Source: Candidatus Methanophagales archaeon ANME-1-THS
Lineage (GTDB): Archaea > Halobacteriota > Syntropharchaeia > Alkanophagales > Methanospirareceae
Reading direction: 5' to 3'
Length of the DNA stretch: 24,984 nt
Assembly (NCBI GenBank): GCA_004212135.1
Contig: RXIE01000167.1
Location: 1-24,984 of the forward strand
Shown in pieces: positions 15,534 to 22,768 of this stretch. Within the stretch, counting starts at the first letter, position 1. Every line of letters starts with the position of its first letter. The position numbers were made by a program, and so were the translations under genes. The notes beneath the pieces are model-generated. The model saw only the letters and a program-made list of their open reading frames with translations, had not been told where the DNA came from and searched no databases.

Positions 15534-16331
15534 TCATCTGCTCACGCCTCGGCTGGGACGTAGATAATTGGTGAGTTCTGCAAACTCACTCGGGGATAGC
15601 TCTTCGGGCCTCTTCTCAGCGAGCTCGGTATTCTCTGCATGACAGCCTTTAAGGAGCCAACGCAGTTTCTTCCGCCGTTGGTCGTACGCTTCGGTAACAA
15701 ACGCAAAAAACTCTGCGGTATCATTCACTAATCGCTCTTTCTTTTCCTTCAATCTTACTAGTGCGGTTGTAACCGGCGGTGAGGGATAGAACGCATCGCG
15801 ATGGACAACTTCAAGCACCTCGACCTCTGCCAGTACCTGCGTGATGACGGATATTCGCCCATACGCGGTCGTGTTAGGCGTGGCGATCAGTTTCTGCGTG
15901 AACTCGCGCTGATATAACAGAACGGCAAGACCGAAACCTTGTTTATGAAGCAGCAATTTATACGTTAGGGGTGATGAGAGCGCGAACGGTATGCTCGCCA
16001 CCACTTTATCGAACGCTGGTAATTTGAGTTTCATAATGTCACCCTCTAGTACCTCTATTCTGCTCTGATTTTGATAGCGCGCCCTCAGCACTTCACAGAG
16101 CGCGGTATCTTTCTCCACGGCATACACCTTCTTTGCCCTCCCGACCAACTGTTCGGTGAGGCTCCCCAGCCCTGCACCGATCTCAAGTATAACATCTTCG
16201 CATCCCACACCAGCATACTCCACCATTCTCCTTGCCACGTTCTCATCAATCAGAAAATACTGCCCCAGACCTCGCGAAGGTCGTATACCACGCTCATAGA
16301 GGAGCTGCTTCACGTCCATCTCATCCGACAC
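15534..16331 (-). CDS. ksgA: 16S rRNA dimethyladenosine transferase KsgA/Dim1
   Basis: A 265-residue SAM-dependent methyltransferase that dimethylates two adjacent adenines in the 3'-terminal helix of 16S rRNA during small-subunit assembly. RGLGQYFLID near residues 19-28 is the usual family opening. VILEIGAGLGSLTEQL is SAM motif I, VYAVEKD motif II and VLEGDIMKL motif III. The catalytic motif IV, normally N-[IL]-P-[YF], reads ASIPFALSSP, with serine (AGC) in place of Asn. FYPSPPVTTALVRL and the C-terminal helical domain (RRKKLRWLL) are typical, and length is normal. The start is GTG at 16331, directly adjoining the upstream stop, with GAGG nine bases before it; an ATG four codons later is possible. 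It is co-transcribed with the His-rich protein. Confidence 0.92.
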   Translation of the reverse strand: MSDEMDVKQLLYERGIRPSRGLGQYFLIDENVARRMVEYAGVGCEDVILEIGAGLGSLTEQLVGRAKKVYAVEKDTALCEVLRARYQNQSRIEVLEGDIMKLKLPAFDKVVASIPFALSSPLTYKLLLHKQGFGLAVLLYQREFTQKLIATPNTTAYGRISVITQVLAEVEVLEVVHRDAFYPSPPVTTALVRLKEKKERLVNDTAEFFAFVTEAYDQRRKKLRWLLKGCHAENTELAEKRPEELSPSEFAELTNYLRPSRGVSR

Positions 16332-17288
16332 CTAAATCCTCAGTTCACGACCAGGTCTCCAGACCACTTCCCGCTCCGTCGTTCTTAAATCGCTGTAATC
16401 GCCATTTAGACACTTTTGCACCTGATGTATCAAATAGTCCGTTTTGGCATGCAGATATAAGCGTGCATCGCTATAAATCTCCGCATCACCCGGCGTGATC
16501 GCAGCGGCATATTCTCTCAGGATGGCCCGGTACCGACTCATAAATCCGCTCTGGAAATCCACCTCGCGCTTGGTCAATCGACGGAGTTCGCCAATGATCG
16601 CAGGGTGTGGTGGTAAGAACAGCGGCACGCCTAACAGCCCATAGGCTTCGGGATCTTGCTCATAAAACGCCTTAAGGAACGCATTGAGCGCGAATCGCTG
16701 CAATCTCCGCGCGGTGAGCTCCTCCTTCTCCTTGAGGTAGATCGGCGCGGTGAGTTCAAGGGGCAGCTTCTTTATCTTTATCCTCGCTGATGGGCGTTTT
16801 TCCTCTATCCGCCTCCTCGTTTGGTCCACCAGCTCTGAGAATAGCGCTGAATAGACCGTTTTGTGGAGATGCGCGTGCGTATCCTCATGAACCGATCTGG
16901 TGAGCAAGAACCTCAGCACGGTAAGGTCGTATGCATGATACCTCCTTCTCAAGAGCCCGACCGCCACTTTTGCCAGTTCATAATTCTCGATCAAGATATA
17001 CGCGGTATCAGTCTGTATCTCGAACTCTGAAAAATACTGATGGTGGAGATGCTGCTCGACGGTAGCCCGGCAAGCATGAACCGCTTCATGCAATCGTTCG
17101 CCAATCCAGGCTCGTGCCCCCTGCATACCAATCGCAGCTTCAAATTCAGGTATAAAATCCACAATCACTTTGAGGAGGGATAAAAAAGAATCTACAGATA
17201 TCCCATTAGCCTGATTGATTGAGCGAAACGGCTCCTCGCCTGCTGCGTCAAAGGTCTCCACCGCAGAGTCGGTCAGTTGTAGCCTCAT
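16332..17288 (-). CDS. Unrecognised His-rich, mostly helical protein, 318 aa
   Basis: I do not recognise this family. The sequence predicts long amphipathic helices, with no signal peptide or membrane segment. Histidines are clustered: H67, H71, H80, H82 and H83 in the segment beginning RLHEAVHACRATVEQHLHH, and H134, H138, H140 and H142 in SVHEDTHAHLHK, next to acidic residues E135 and D136. Such spacing could coordinate a metal, though this is inference. Basic stretches (RRRIEEKRPSARIKIKKL, residues about 158-175) might contact nucleic acid. The gene abuts ksgA with no gap, so a link to rRNA or translation is possible. The neighbour sometimes found beside ksgA, an HemK-type methyltransferase, is ruled out because there is no SAM motif or NPPY. 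A promoter is visible upstream. Confidence 0.75.
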   Translation of the reverse strand: MRLQLTDSAVETFDAAGEEPFRSINQANGISVDSFLSLLKVIVDFIPEFEAAIGMQGARAWIGERLHEAVHACRATVEQHLHHQYFSEFEIQTDTAYILIENYELAKVAVGLLRRRYHAYDLTVLRFLLTRSVHEDTHAHLHKTVYSALFSELVDQTRRRIEEKRPSARIKIKKLPLELTAPIYLKEKEELTARRLQRFALNAFLKAFYEQDPEAYGLLGVPLFLPPHPAIIGELRRLTKREVDFQSGFMSRYRAILREYAAAITPGDAEIYSDARLYLHAKTDYLIHQVQKCLNGDYSDLRTTEREVVWRPGRELRI

Positions 17289-17325
17289 AACAGGTAGGTT
17301 TACGGGTTTGTTCTCCTCTCCAAAT

Positions 17326-17338
17326 GATAAATATAATC
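17326..17338 (-). promoter_or_regulatory. Probable TATA box for the His-rich protein/ksgA unit
   Basis: On the minus strand this reads GATTATATTTATC. It lies about 40-50 bases upstream of the ATG at 17288, leaving a leader of roughly 10-20 bases without a recognisable Shine-Dalgarno. Confidence 0.5.
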
Positions 17339-17391
17339 TGGTGCCTCATCTAATATTCTTACTTACGCGGGCGATTACTTTTCTACTCTAG

Positions 17392-17405
17392 TACCAGATC
17401 TGGTA
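17392..17405. promoter_or_regulatory. Perfect 14-bp palindrome in front of mmp8
   Basis: TACCAGATCTGGTA equals its own reverse complement. It lies 27 bases before the mmp8 ATG and just upstream of its Shine-Dalgarno (AGAGGAGG, 17417-17424). Depending on which weak TATA-like element is used (CTAATATTC near 17350 or TTACTTTT near 17375), it is in the leader or over the initiation site, a classical repressor position. The regulator is unknown. Confidence 0.5.
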
Positions 17406-17432
17406 TCCGCTTGGTAAGAGGAGGACGGGCTG

Positions 17433-18278
17433 ATGAGCAAAGACCGACATGTCCTTGAAGCGCTCGGCAAAACGAGGGTGGTGGTAGAAGATGGTAAGGT
17501 CATTGAGATAGGGCGGCCTCTCGTTGGATATTGCCGGCTGTGGGATAAGATACGCGGGATTAAAGAGCTGAATGAGCGCGCAGTCAAAGAGAATATTGAA
17601 TTCCGGATAAAGGATTTCGGGATGTGCACTGGAGATCGGATGGTAGAGATGGATGCGTTTGTTGGGTTTGGAGCTTCGGAGACCTTTATGACTGCACTGA
17701 GTCGGGGGTTACTCGACTGTACCGTAACGGTGTGCGAAGGTGCAGGTACGGTTATCACTGCTAATCCGGCTCTCGTGCAAGGGATAGGCGGGCGGCTCAG
17801 TGGCGTCTGTGAGACGACACCGGTCGCGGGTATAATAACGAAGTTAAAGGAGAAGGGTGGGCTGATACTCAACCCACCGCGGATAGACCAACCCGCTGGG
17901 TTGCAAATGGCACTTGATGATGGCTACCAACGAGTCGGAGTAACCGTCTCCACAGTCAAAGACGCGCAGCAGTGTAGAGCGATCAGTGAAGGTGCGATTA
18001 TAGTCGGGGTGCATCTCACAGGTATCTCGCGGGAAGATGCTGAAGCGCTCTGTGCAATCGCAGATCTGGTGACTGCCTGCGCATCGCCGCACATAAGAGA
18101 CCTCGCGGGCACGAAAGCGGTATTGCAAGCTGGCACCGCGGTACCACTCTTTGCACTCACCGGACGAGGTAAGGAAATACTGCTGGAACGAGCGAAGGAG
18201 ATCAAAGAGCCCCTGCTCGTGAATACCATGCGGCTTCCGGTACTTCCGGCCGATAAACAACCGAAGCCCCTGGTGTGA
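17433..18278 (+). CDS. Methanogenesis marker protein 8 (DUF2099)
   Basis: A 281-residue protein of the methanogenesis marker 8 family (TIGR03275), confined to methane-metabolising archaea and their relatives; its biochemical role is not established. The opening VLEALGKTRVVVEDGKVIEI, the ENIEFRIKDFGMCTGDR segment near residues 53-70, TVCEGAGTVITANPALVQGI at about 99-118 and IDQPAGLQMALDDGY at about 150-164 match the family as I know it. Three conserved-looking cysteines (in DFGMCT, TVCEGAG and GVCETTP) could bind metal or a thiol ligand. The length is normal. The ATG has a strong Shine-Dalgarno (AGAGGAGG) eight bases upstream. A palindrome precedes it. A LarA-like gene follows after 314 bases with its own promoter. 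Confidence 0.9.
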   Translation: MSKDRHVLEALGKTRVVVEDGKVIEIGRPLVGYCRLWDKIRGIKELNERAVKENIEFRIKDFGMCTGDRMVEMDAFVGFGASETFMTALSRGLLDCTVTVCEGAGTVITANPALVQGIGGRLSGVCETTPVAGIITKLKEKGGLILNPPRIDQPAGLQMALDDGYQRVGVTVSTVKDAQQCRAISEGAIIVGVHLTGISREDAEALCAIADLVTACASPHIRDLAGTKAVLQAGTAVPLFALTGRGKEILLERAKEIKEPLLVNTMRLPVLPADKQPKPLV

Positions 18279-18592
18279 GCGGTTTGATCCTGCGAGGGCG
18301 AGGTGAGCATCTACTTCATTAACTCGTTAATTAGTGGCGCACTGAACAGCGTAACCAAGTGACCCAAGACACCCACCTATTTCCACTGGAGTACACTTAT
18401 CTCGCCCTTTGAGCACTTTCAGTACCATAATTACCGCAAGAGTGAGCCAGTCGTGGAACACGTTCGAGAAGAAGTTGCCTCTTAGCGCTTAGGGGTGAGT
18501 GAAAGAAAAAGGTGTCAGTTTCATTCCCTTCCTCGTATCAAAACAATTTTAACTCATAGTATAATACTACAGGTACGGAGATGCAGTAACCG
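18279..18592. other. 314-base intergenic region between mmp8 and larA
   Basis: No recognised gene. ATTAAC-TC-GTTAAT (18318-18331) is a short inverted repeat. On the minus strand, 18327-18488 is open between two stops. Its conceptual product has hydrophobic and cysteine-containing stretches (FFSNVFHDWLTLAVIMVLK, then EIGGCLGSLGYAVQCATN), but it lacks a good start codon and ribosome site. It may be a gene remnant or chance. I looked for a tRNA and saw none. The right end carries the larA promoter. Confidence 0.4.
18557..18569 (+). promoter_or_regulatory. larA TATA box embedded in a 13-bp palindrome
   Basis: TAGTAT-A-ATACTA is a perfect inverted repeat around one central base and contains the best TATA-like element (GTATAATA) for larA. 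Initiation would fall within a few bases of the ATG at 18593. A protein binding the repeat would block TBP. GGAG at 18577-18580 is a poorly spaced ribosome site, so leaderless translation is likelier. Confidence 0.45.
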
Positions 18593-19840
18593 ATGACACG
18601 GTTTCAAATACCCTATGGGGCCTCAGCTATTGAGCTTGAAATCGAAGCTGATCTGCTAGAGTTAGGGAGCGGGGGGATTAAAACCCCCATCGGCTCCGCC
18701 GAACTGATCAGGCAAGCACTTCGAAAACCGCTCTGCTCGAGACGGCTCCGAGAGCTCGTAGCGAGCAAGAAAGACCCCAAGATCGTGATTGTAGTTGACG
18801 ACCACACGCGAGATACACCCACAGAGCTCATGCTTGAAGCGCTGCTCGACGAGATCGGTGAAGAGCATCGTGGGCGAATCACAATCGTGGTTGCTTGTGG
18901 CACGCATGAGCCCCCATCTTCTGAGGATATCAACCGGATTATCGGCAACAAAGGTGGCAAATTCGATATCGCGATCCACAACTGTGATGCTTCAGATCTG
19001 GTGTATGTGGGTACAACGAGCAAAGGGACACCTGTGCGGTTGAACAAGATCTACGTGAATGCGGATATCCGAGTATTGACCGGCGATATAACCCTCCATT
19101 ACTATGCGGGCTTCGGTGGCGGCAGAAAGAGCATCCTGCCGGGGATATCAGGCCGCGAGACGATACAAAAGAACCACGCTCTCCTGGTTGAGGAGCATGC
19201 GAGAACTGCTCATATTGAAAACAACCCTGTCCATCTGGATATGACCGAAGCTGCATCTTTTGCCCCTCCGGACTTCGTGCTCAATGTCGTCGAAGCGGGT
19301 AAAGGAAATCTCAGGGCTGCATTCGCGGGCGATATGACCGCAGTTCTTCAGAGCGGTATAGAGGTTGCTCAGCAGTTATTTAGCCTCAAGACGCATACTA
19401 CGTATGATATTCTTTTCGTAAGTGCCGGTGGCTTCCCGAAAGATCGAAACCTCTATCAAGCGAGTAAAGCGATCGAGCAGTGCTACCGCGCCGTCGTACC
19501 CGGTGGGGAGCTCATATTAGTCGCTGAATGCCGCGAGGGCATGGGGGATCCCTACTTCGAGGCGTGGATGGATGCCTATCCCACCTTCCCAGAGACTGAG
19601 GAGGCTATACGAACCAATTTCGTGCTCGGGGGGCATAAAGCGTATTATCTGCGTAAAGTAATGACCCGGATAAGGCTGTCCGTTGTATCGGAGCTTAATG
19701 CCCACAAACTCGCGCGCTGGCAGATTAAGGGATTTAAATCCCTATCAGAGATACTTCAAGGTGGTAAAAGCAATACATGTAAGATAGGTATTGTTCCCAA
19801 AGGCGTGGATACCTTATTAGTTCCAGCTTCAAATATTTAA
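18593..19840 (+). CDS. larA: LarA-like nickel-pincer enzyme (lactate racemase family)
   Basis: A 415-residue homologue of lactate racemase LarA (DUF2088 plus C-terminal domain), whose characterised members use a nickel-pincer nucleotide to racemise or epimerise 2-hydroxy acids. DDHTRDTP (69-76) is the ligand-binding loop. H105 (in GTHEPP), H169 (HYYAGF), K179 (GGRKS) and H195 (KNHA) line up with the known His108, His174, Lys184 and His200, so the catalytic Lys and Ni ligand are kept. GGFPKDRNLYQASKAI begins the C-terminal hallmark. Length is typical. The true substrate may not be lactate, since the family is broad. The LarB, LarC and LarE cofactor genes are not in this window. It is followed 26 bases later by the ribosomal genes, whose promoter overlaps its stop codon. 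Confidence 0.88.
   Translation: MTRFQIPYGASAIELEIEADLLELGSGGIKTPIGSAELIRQALRKPLCSRRLRELVASKKDPKIVIVVDDHTRDTPTELMLEALLDEIGEEHRGRITIVVACGTHEPPSSEDINRIIGNKGGKFDIAIHNCDASDLVYVGTTSKGTPVRLNKIYVNADIRVLTGDITLHYYAGFGGGRKSILPGISGRETIQKNHALLVEEHARTAHIENNPVHLDMTEAASFAPPDFVLNVVEAGKGNLRAAFAGDMTAVLQSGIEVAQQLFSLKTHTTYDILFVSAGGFPKDRNLYQASKAIEQCYRAVVPGGELILVAECREGMGDPYFEAWMDAYPTFPETEEAIRTNFVLGGHKAYYLRKVMTRIRLSVVSELNAHKLARWQIKGFKSLSEILQGGKSNTCKIGIVPKGVDTLLVPASNI
19831..19840 (+). promoter_or_regulatory. Possible TATA box for the ribosomal protein operon
   Basis: AAATATTTAA overlaps the larA stop codon and lies about 27-36 bases upstream of the eL19 ATG. Initiation would fall a few bases before that ATG. No Shine-Dalgarno precedes eL19, consistent with a leaderless start. 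Read-through from larA is also possible. Confidence 0.45.
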
Positions 19841-19866
19841 GAACTGAGGGAGAGAAATAAGTAGCT

Positions 19867-20331
19867 ATGGTAAATCTAGTGAAGCAGAAAAGGCTAGCAG
19901 CTCGGATGTTGAACGTGGGTGAGGGACGCGTATGGCTCGACCCCGTAGCCGCGGATAAGCTGGCAAAGGCTCTCACGAGGGAGGATATTCGAGGGTTGAT
20001 AGAGGAAGGCGTGATTAAGGCGCATCAAAAGATCGGGATAAGCCGGGGACGGGCTCGGGTTTGCGCTCACCAGAAGTCTCTCGGGAGAAGAAGAGGTCAA
20101 GGCTCGAGGAAAGGAGCAAAGGGATCGAGGCGTGGCAAGAAGCAACTGTGGATTAAAAAGATACGCGCACTGAGAGCGCGATTGAGAGAGCTTCGAGATC
20201 TTGGCGCTATCGATAAGAAGAGCTATCGGATGCTGTATATCCAGGCAAAGGGCGGGGATTTCAGGAACCTCGCCCATTTAAATGAGTATCTCACACTGAA
20301 AGGGGTTATCCAGGAGGGGAGAGCTAAGTAG
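19867..20331 (+). CDS. rpl19e: Large-subunit ribosomal protein eL19
   Basis: A 154-residue ribosomal protein specific to archaea and eukaryotes. LVKQKRLAARMLNVGEGRVW at the N terminus and VWLDP are the family opening, followed by the ISRGRARVCAHQKSLGRRRG basic loop and the helical tail LRELRDLGAIDKKSYRMLY. Length is normal for archaea. It is the first gene of a four-gene ribosomal block with no gap to uL18. In the usual archaeal spc operon eL32 precedes it; here the neighbour is larA, so the operon has been cut at this point. Confidence 0.97.
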   Translation: MVNLVKQKRLAARMLNVGEGRVWLDPVAADKLAKALTREDIRGLIEEGVIKAHQKIGISRGRARVCAHQKSLGRRRGQGSRKGAKGSRRGKKQLWIKKIRALRARLRELRDLGAIDKKSYRMLYIQAKGGDFRNLAHLNEYLTLKGVIQEGRAK

Positions 20332-20889
20332 ATGGGCGGTGCGAAAGGACCTGCTTATCGAGTCCCATTTCGACGAAGAAGGAATGGGAAAACAGATTAT
20401 CAGCGCCGATTGAGGCTCTTACTCAGCCGGAAGCCGAGGGTTGTTGTCCGGAAGAGTAACCGACTGATCAGGATGCAGTTGGTGTCTACCGCAAAGGACG
20501 GCGATCACACACTCGTTGCAGCAATGTCATCTGAACTAGCGAGCTATGGGTATCGCGGGGGGACGAGTAATACTGTCAGCGCGTATCTCACGGGATTGCT
20601 ACTCGGAACTCGAGCACTTGCCGCTGGATACCATGAGGGCGTGCTTGATACTGGCCGCTATACGCCCGCGAAAGGCGCAAACATCTATGCGGCCCTCAAA
20701 GGGGCGGTTGAGACTGGCATGGATATACCCTGTGATTCGTCAGTATTTCCCACTGAAGAACGGTTATCAGGGGCGCATATAGCACAGTATAAGGGGGATA
20801 CCTCAATCATTGATATGGTTCGAATGATAAAAGAGAAGATTATGAGCGCGCAAGGAAACGCAAAGGAGGATGAGACATCTCCAGAATGA
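20332..20889 (+). CDS. rpl18: Large-subunit ribosomal protein uL18
   Basis: A 185-residue 5S-rRNA-binding protein. The archaeal-type N terminus GPAYRVPFRRRRNGKTDYQR is clear, followed by LSRKPRVVVRKSNRLIRMQL, a strand region for 5S rRNA contact. LTGLLLGTRAL and the GVLDTGRYTPAKGANIYAAL segment are conserved in archaeal members. The start ATG directly follows the eL19 stop codon, and the stop overlaps the uS5 start by four bases (ATGA), so the genes are translationally coupled. Length is in the archaeal range, with a short acidic end. Confidence 0.97.
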   Translation: MGGAKGPAYRVPFRRRRNGKTDYQRRLRLLLSRKPRVVVRKSNRLIRMQLVSTAKDGDHTLVAAMSSELASYGYRGGTSNTVSAYLTGLLLGTRALAAGYHEGVLDTGRYTPAKGANIYAALKGAVETGMDIPCDSSVFPTEERLSGAHIAQYKGDTSIIDMVRMIKEKIMSAQGNAKEDETSPE

Positions 20890-21536
20890 GTGAAGAGGTT
20901 AGCGAAGTGCTTGAAGTTGAGAAAGAGGAGGCTGGTGCTGAGGGGTGGAGACCGGTAACCCAATTAGGGATGCTCGTGCATCGCGGAGCTATCAAGACGA
21001 TTGAAGAGGCACTGGGGTCTAAATACCCGTTGAAAGAATATCAAATCATCGATTCCCTCATGCCAGACCTCAGCGAGGAGGTCTTGGATATTAACCTGGT
21101 TCAGCGGATGACTGATTCTGGGCGGAGGGTGAAGTTTAGGGTATGCGCCATAGTGGGAAATAGCAATGGCTATCTCGGTATAGGGATAGGCAAGGATGCG
21201 CTCGTCCGGAATGGTATTGTTAAGGCTGTTAGAGCTGCAAAATTGAACCTTGCGCATATACAGCGTGGTTGCGGGTCCTGGGAATGTAATTGTGGCGAGG
21301 AGCATTCGCTCCCCTACACGGTGGTCGGGAAATCAGGTAGTGTTGAAATCGCACTTCTGCCAGCTCCTAAGGGTATAGGGCTTGCCGCAGGCGATGTCCC
21401 GAAGCGTGTCCTCACATTCGCGGGCGTGAAGGATGTGTGGACGAAGAAGAAAGGGCAAACCAGAACGACCTTCAATCAGGCATTTGCCACCTATAATGCC
21501 TTAAAGAAGACTGCAACAGTAAAGACTCCGTCATGA
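20886..21536 (+). CDS. rps5: Small-subunit ribosomal protein uS5
   Basis: A 216-residue protein of the small subunit involved in decoding fidelity. It has an acidic N-terminal extension of about 20 residues. VQRMTDSGRRVKFRVCAIVG and NGYLGIGIGKD form the double-stranded-RNA-binding-like domain. RGCGSWECNCGEEHSLPYTV is the cysteine-bearing loop typical of archaeal members and absent from most bacterial ones. LLPAPKGIGLAAGDVPKRVL is the C-terminal domain. Both ends overlap neighbours by four bases. Nothing is missing. Confidence 0.97.
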   Translation: MSEEVSEVLEVEKEEAGAEGWRPVTQLGMLVHRGAIKTIEEALGSKYPLKEYQIIDSLMPDLSEEVLDINLVQRMTDSGRRVKFRVCAIVGNSNGYLGIGIGKDALVRNGIVKAVRAAKLNLAHIQRGCGSWECNCGEEHSLPYTVVGKSGSVEIALLPAPKGIGLAAGDVPKRVLTFAGVKDVWTKKKGQTRTTFNQAFATYNALKKTATVKTPS

Positions 21537-22009
21537 CGAAAATGTATGCGATAGTTCGATTGAGGGGACAAGTGAACATAAAACCTGAGATTAAATACAC
21601 GTTAGAACTACTCCGATTACCCCGGGTGAACCACTGCGTCGTGGTCGAAGAGAATGGGTATTATGCGGGGATGATACAGAAAGTGAAAGATTATGTGGCG
21701 TGGGGCGAAATCTCAGAGGATATGGTTGCCCTTTTATTGAGAAGACGGGGACGGATTGAGGGTGGCGGGCGATTGACGGATGAGTACATCCGGAGCAAGA
21801 CATCCTTTGCTGACTTACAAGAACTAGCCCATGCATTGATTGAAGGTCAAATGAACCCGAAAGATTTATCTCTTTTGCAAATAAAGCCGGTTTTCAGGCT
21901 CCATCCGCCTCGAAGAGGTCATAAAGGGATCAAAAGGAGTGTGAAGCAAGGGGGCGAACTGGGGTATCATGGCGAGACGATCAATGAGCTCCTGTTCAAG
22001 ATGAGATAA
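21533..22009 (+). CDS. rpl30: Large-subunit ribosomal protein uL30
   Basis: A 158-residue protein of the archaeal/eukaryotic L30/L7 type, longer than the bacterial form of about 60 residues. MYAIVRLRGQVNIKPEIKYT and LELLRLPRVNHCVVVEENGY are the conserved core. The helical insertion includes LLLRRRGRIEGGGRLTDEYI, and FRLHPPRRGHKGIKRSVKQG is the conserved C-terminal stretch. The start overlaps the uS5 stop (ATGA); an ATG three codons later is an alternative. In most archaea uL15 and SecY follow, whereas here GGGP synthase does. Confidence 0.97.
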   Translation: MTKMYAIVRLRGQVNIKPEIKYTLELLRLPRVNHCVVVEENGYYAGMIQKVKDYVAWGEISEDMVALLLRRRGRIEGGGRLTDEYIRSKTSFADLQELAHALIEGQMNPKDLSLLQIKPVFRLHPPRRGHKGIKRSVKQGGELGYHGETINELLFKMR

Positions 22010-22023
22010 GTAGCAAGATTATC

Positions 22024-22713
22024 GTGTCCATGAATCCGCGCCCTGCGCCCTGGAAGAATTGGAAGCATATCACGAAACTCGATCCGGACAAGTATATCTC
22101 CCCCGACGACCTCGCAACCATTGTGTCCAGTGGTACCGACGCCATCATGATCTCCGGCACCCAAAATATCACGGACCACAAGGTGTCACGGCTTATATCC
22201 CTCTTGAAAGGCTATAGCATTCCGAAGATCCTGGAGCCAGTGACGCCAGATGTCGTCTCGTTTGCAGACGTGCATTATATCTTTGTGCCGATGGTCCTCA
22301 ATGCGGGCAATGTCGACTGGATTGTTGGGAAGCATAAGGATTGGATTATGAATCATACGATACAGTGGGAGAGCGTTATTCCAGAGGCGTATATTGTCTT
22401 GAATCCAGACTCCGCAGTGGCGAAACTGACTAGCTCAAGGACTAATTTAGGCCATGATGAGATCATAGCGTACGCGCGCTATGCCGAGAAGTATCTCCAT
22501 CTCCCGCTCGTTTATATCGAGTATAGTGGCATGTATGGTGACCCCCGGATCGTCAAGAGACTCCGGGAATCGTTAACTGAAGCCACGTTGTTTTACGGTG
22601 GTGGGATCGAGTCGCGCCAGACCGCTGCGGAGATGAGCCGCTATGCAGATGTCATTGTGGTCGGGAACGTGGTCTACCGGAGCATAGAGAAGTTTATTGA
22701 GACCATCCCTTAA
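22024..22713 (+). CDS. Geranylgeranylglyceryl phosphate synthase
   Basis: A 229-residue TIM-barrel prenyltransferase making the first ether bond of archaeal membrane lipids from glycerol-1-phosphate and geranylgeranyl diphosphate. WKHITKLDPDKYI near the N terminus is the family signature. DAIMISGTQNIT is the next barrel strand, IEYSGMYGD (residues about 162-170) a phosphate/substrate loop, and LFYGGGIESRQTAAEM the glycine-rich phosphate-binding loop. VIVVGNVVYR closes the barrel. Two starts are possible, GTG at 22024 or ATG at 22030; neither has a good Shine-Dalgarno. It follows uL30 by 14 bases and is surely in the ribosomal transcript. Chain-length preference cannot be read with certainty. 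Confidence 0.92.
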   Translation: MSMNPRPAPWKNWKHITKLDPDKYISPDDLATIVSSGTDAIMISGTQNITDHKVSRLISLLKGYSIPKILEPVTPDVVSFADVHYIFVPMVLNAGNVDWIVGKHKDWIMNHTIQWESVIPEAYIVLNPDSAVAKLTSSRTNLGHDEIIAYARYAEKYLHLPLVYIEYSGMYGDPRIVKRLRESLTEATLFYGGGIESRQTAAEMSRYADVIVVGNVVYRSIEKFIETIP

Positions 22714-22768
22714 TGATAAACAAGCTTCGAGTGGAAATGGTGGGGTCTCCGGGACTTCGTATCCCCTC

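Noticed and set aside
18279..18592. Possible tRNA or small RNA in the mmp8-larA gap
   Set aside because: No cloverleaf with a T-loop (GTTCRA) and matching acceptor ends could be found by eye; only short inverted repeats are present.
22714..22768. GGGG...CCCC pairing in the convergent gap between the GGGP synthase and mmp7 genes
   Set aside because: The stem is only four bases with a long loop and no clean T-run after it, so I do not call a terminator.
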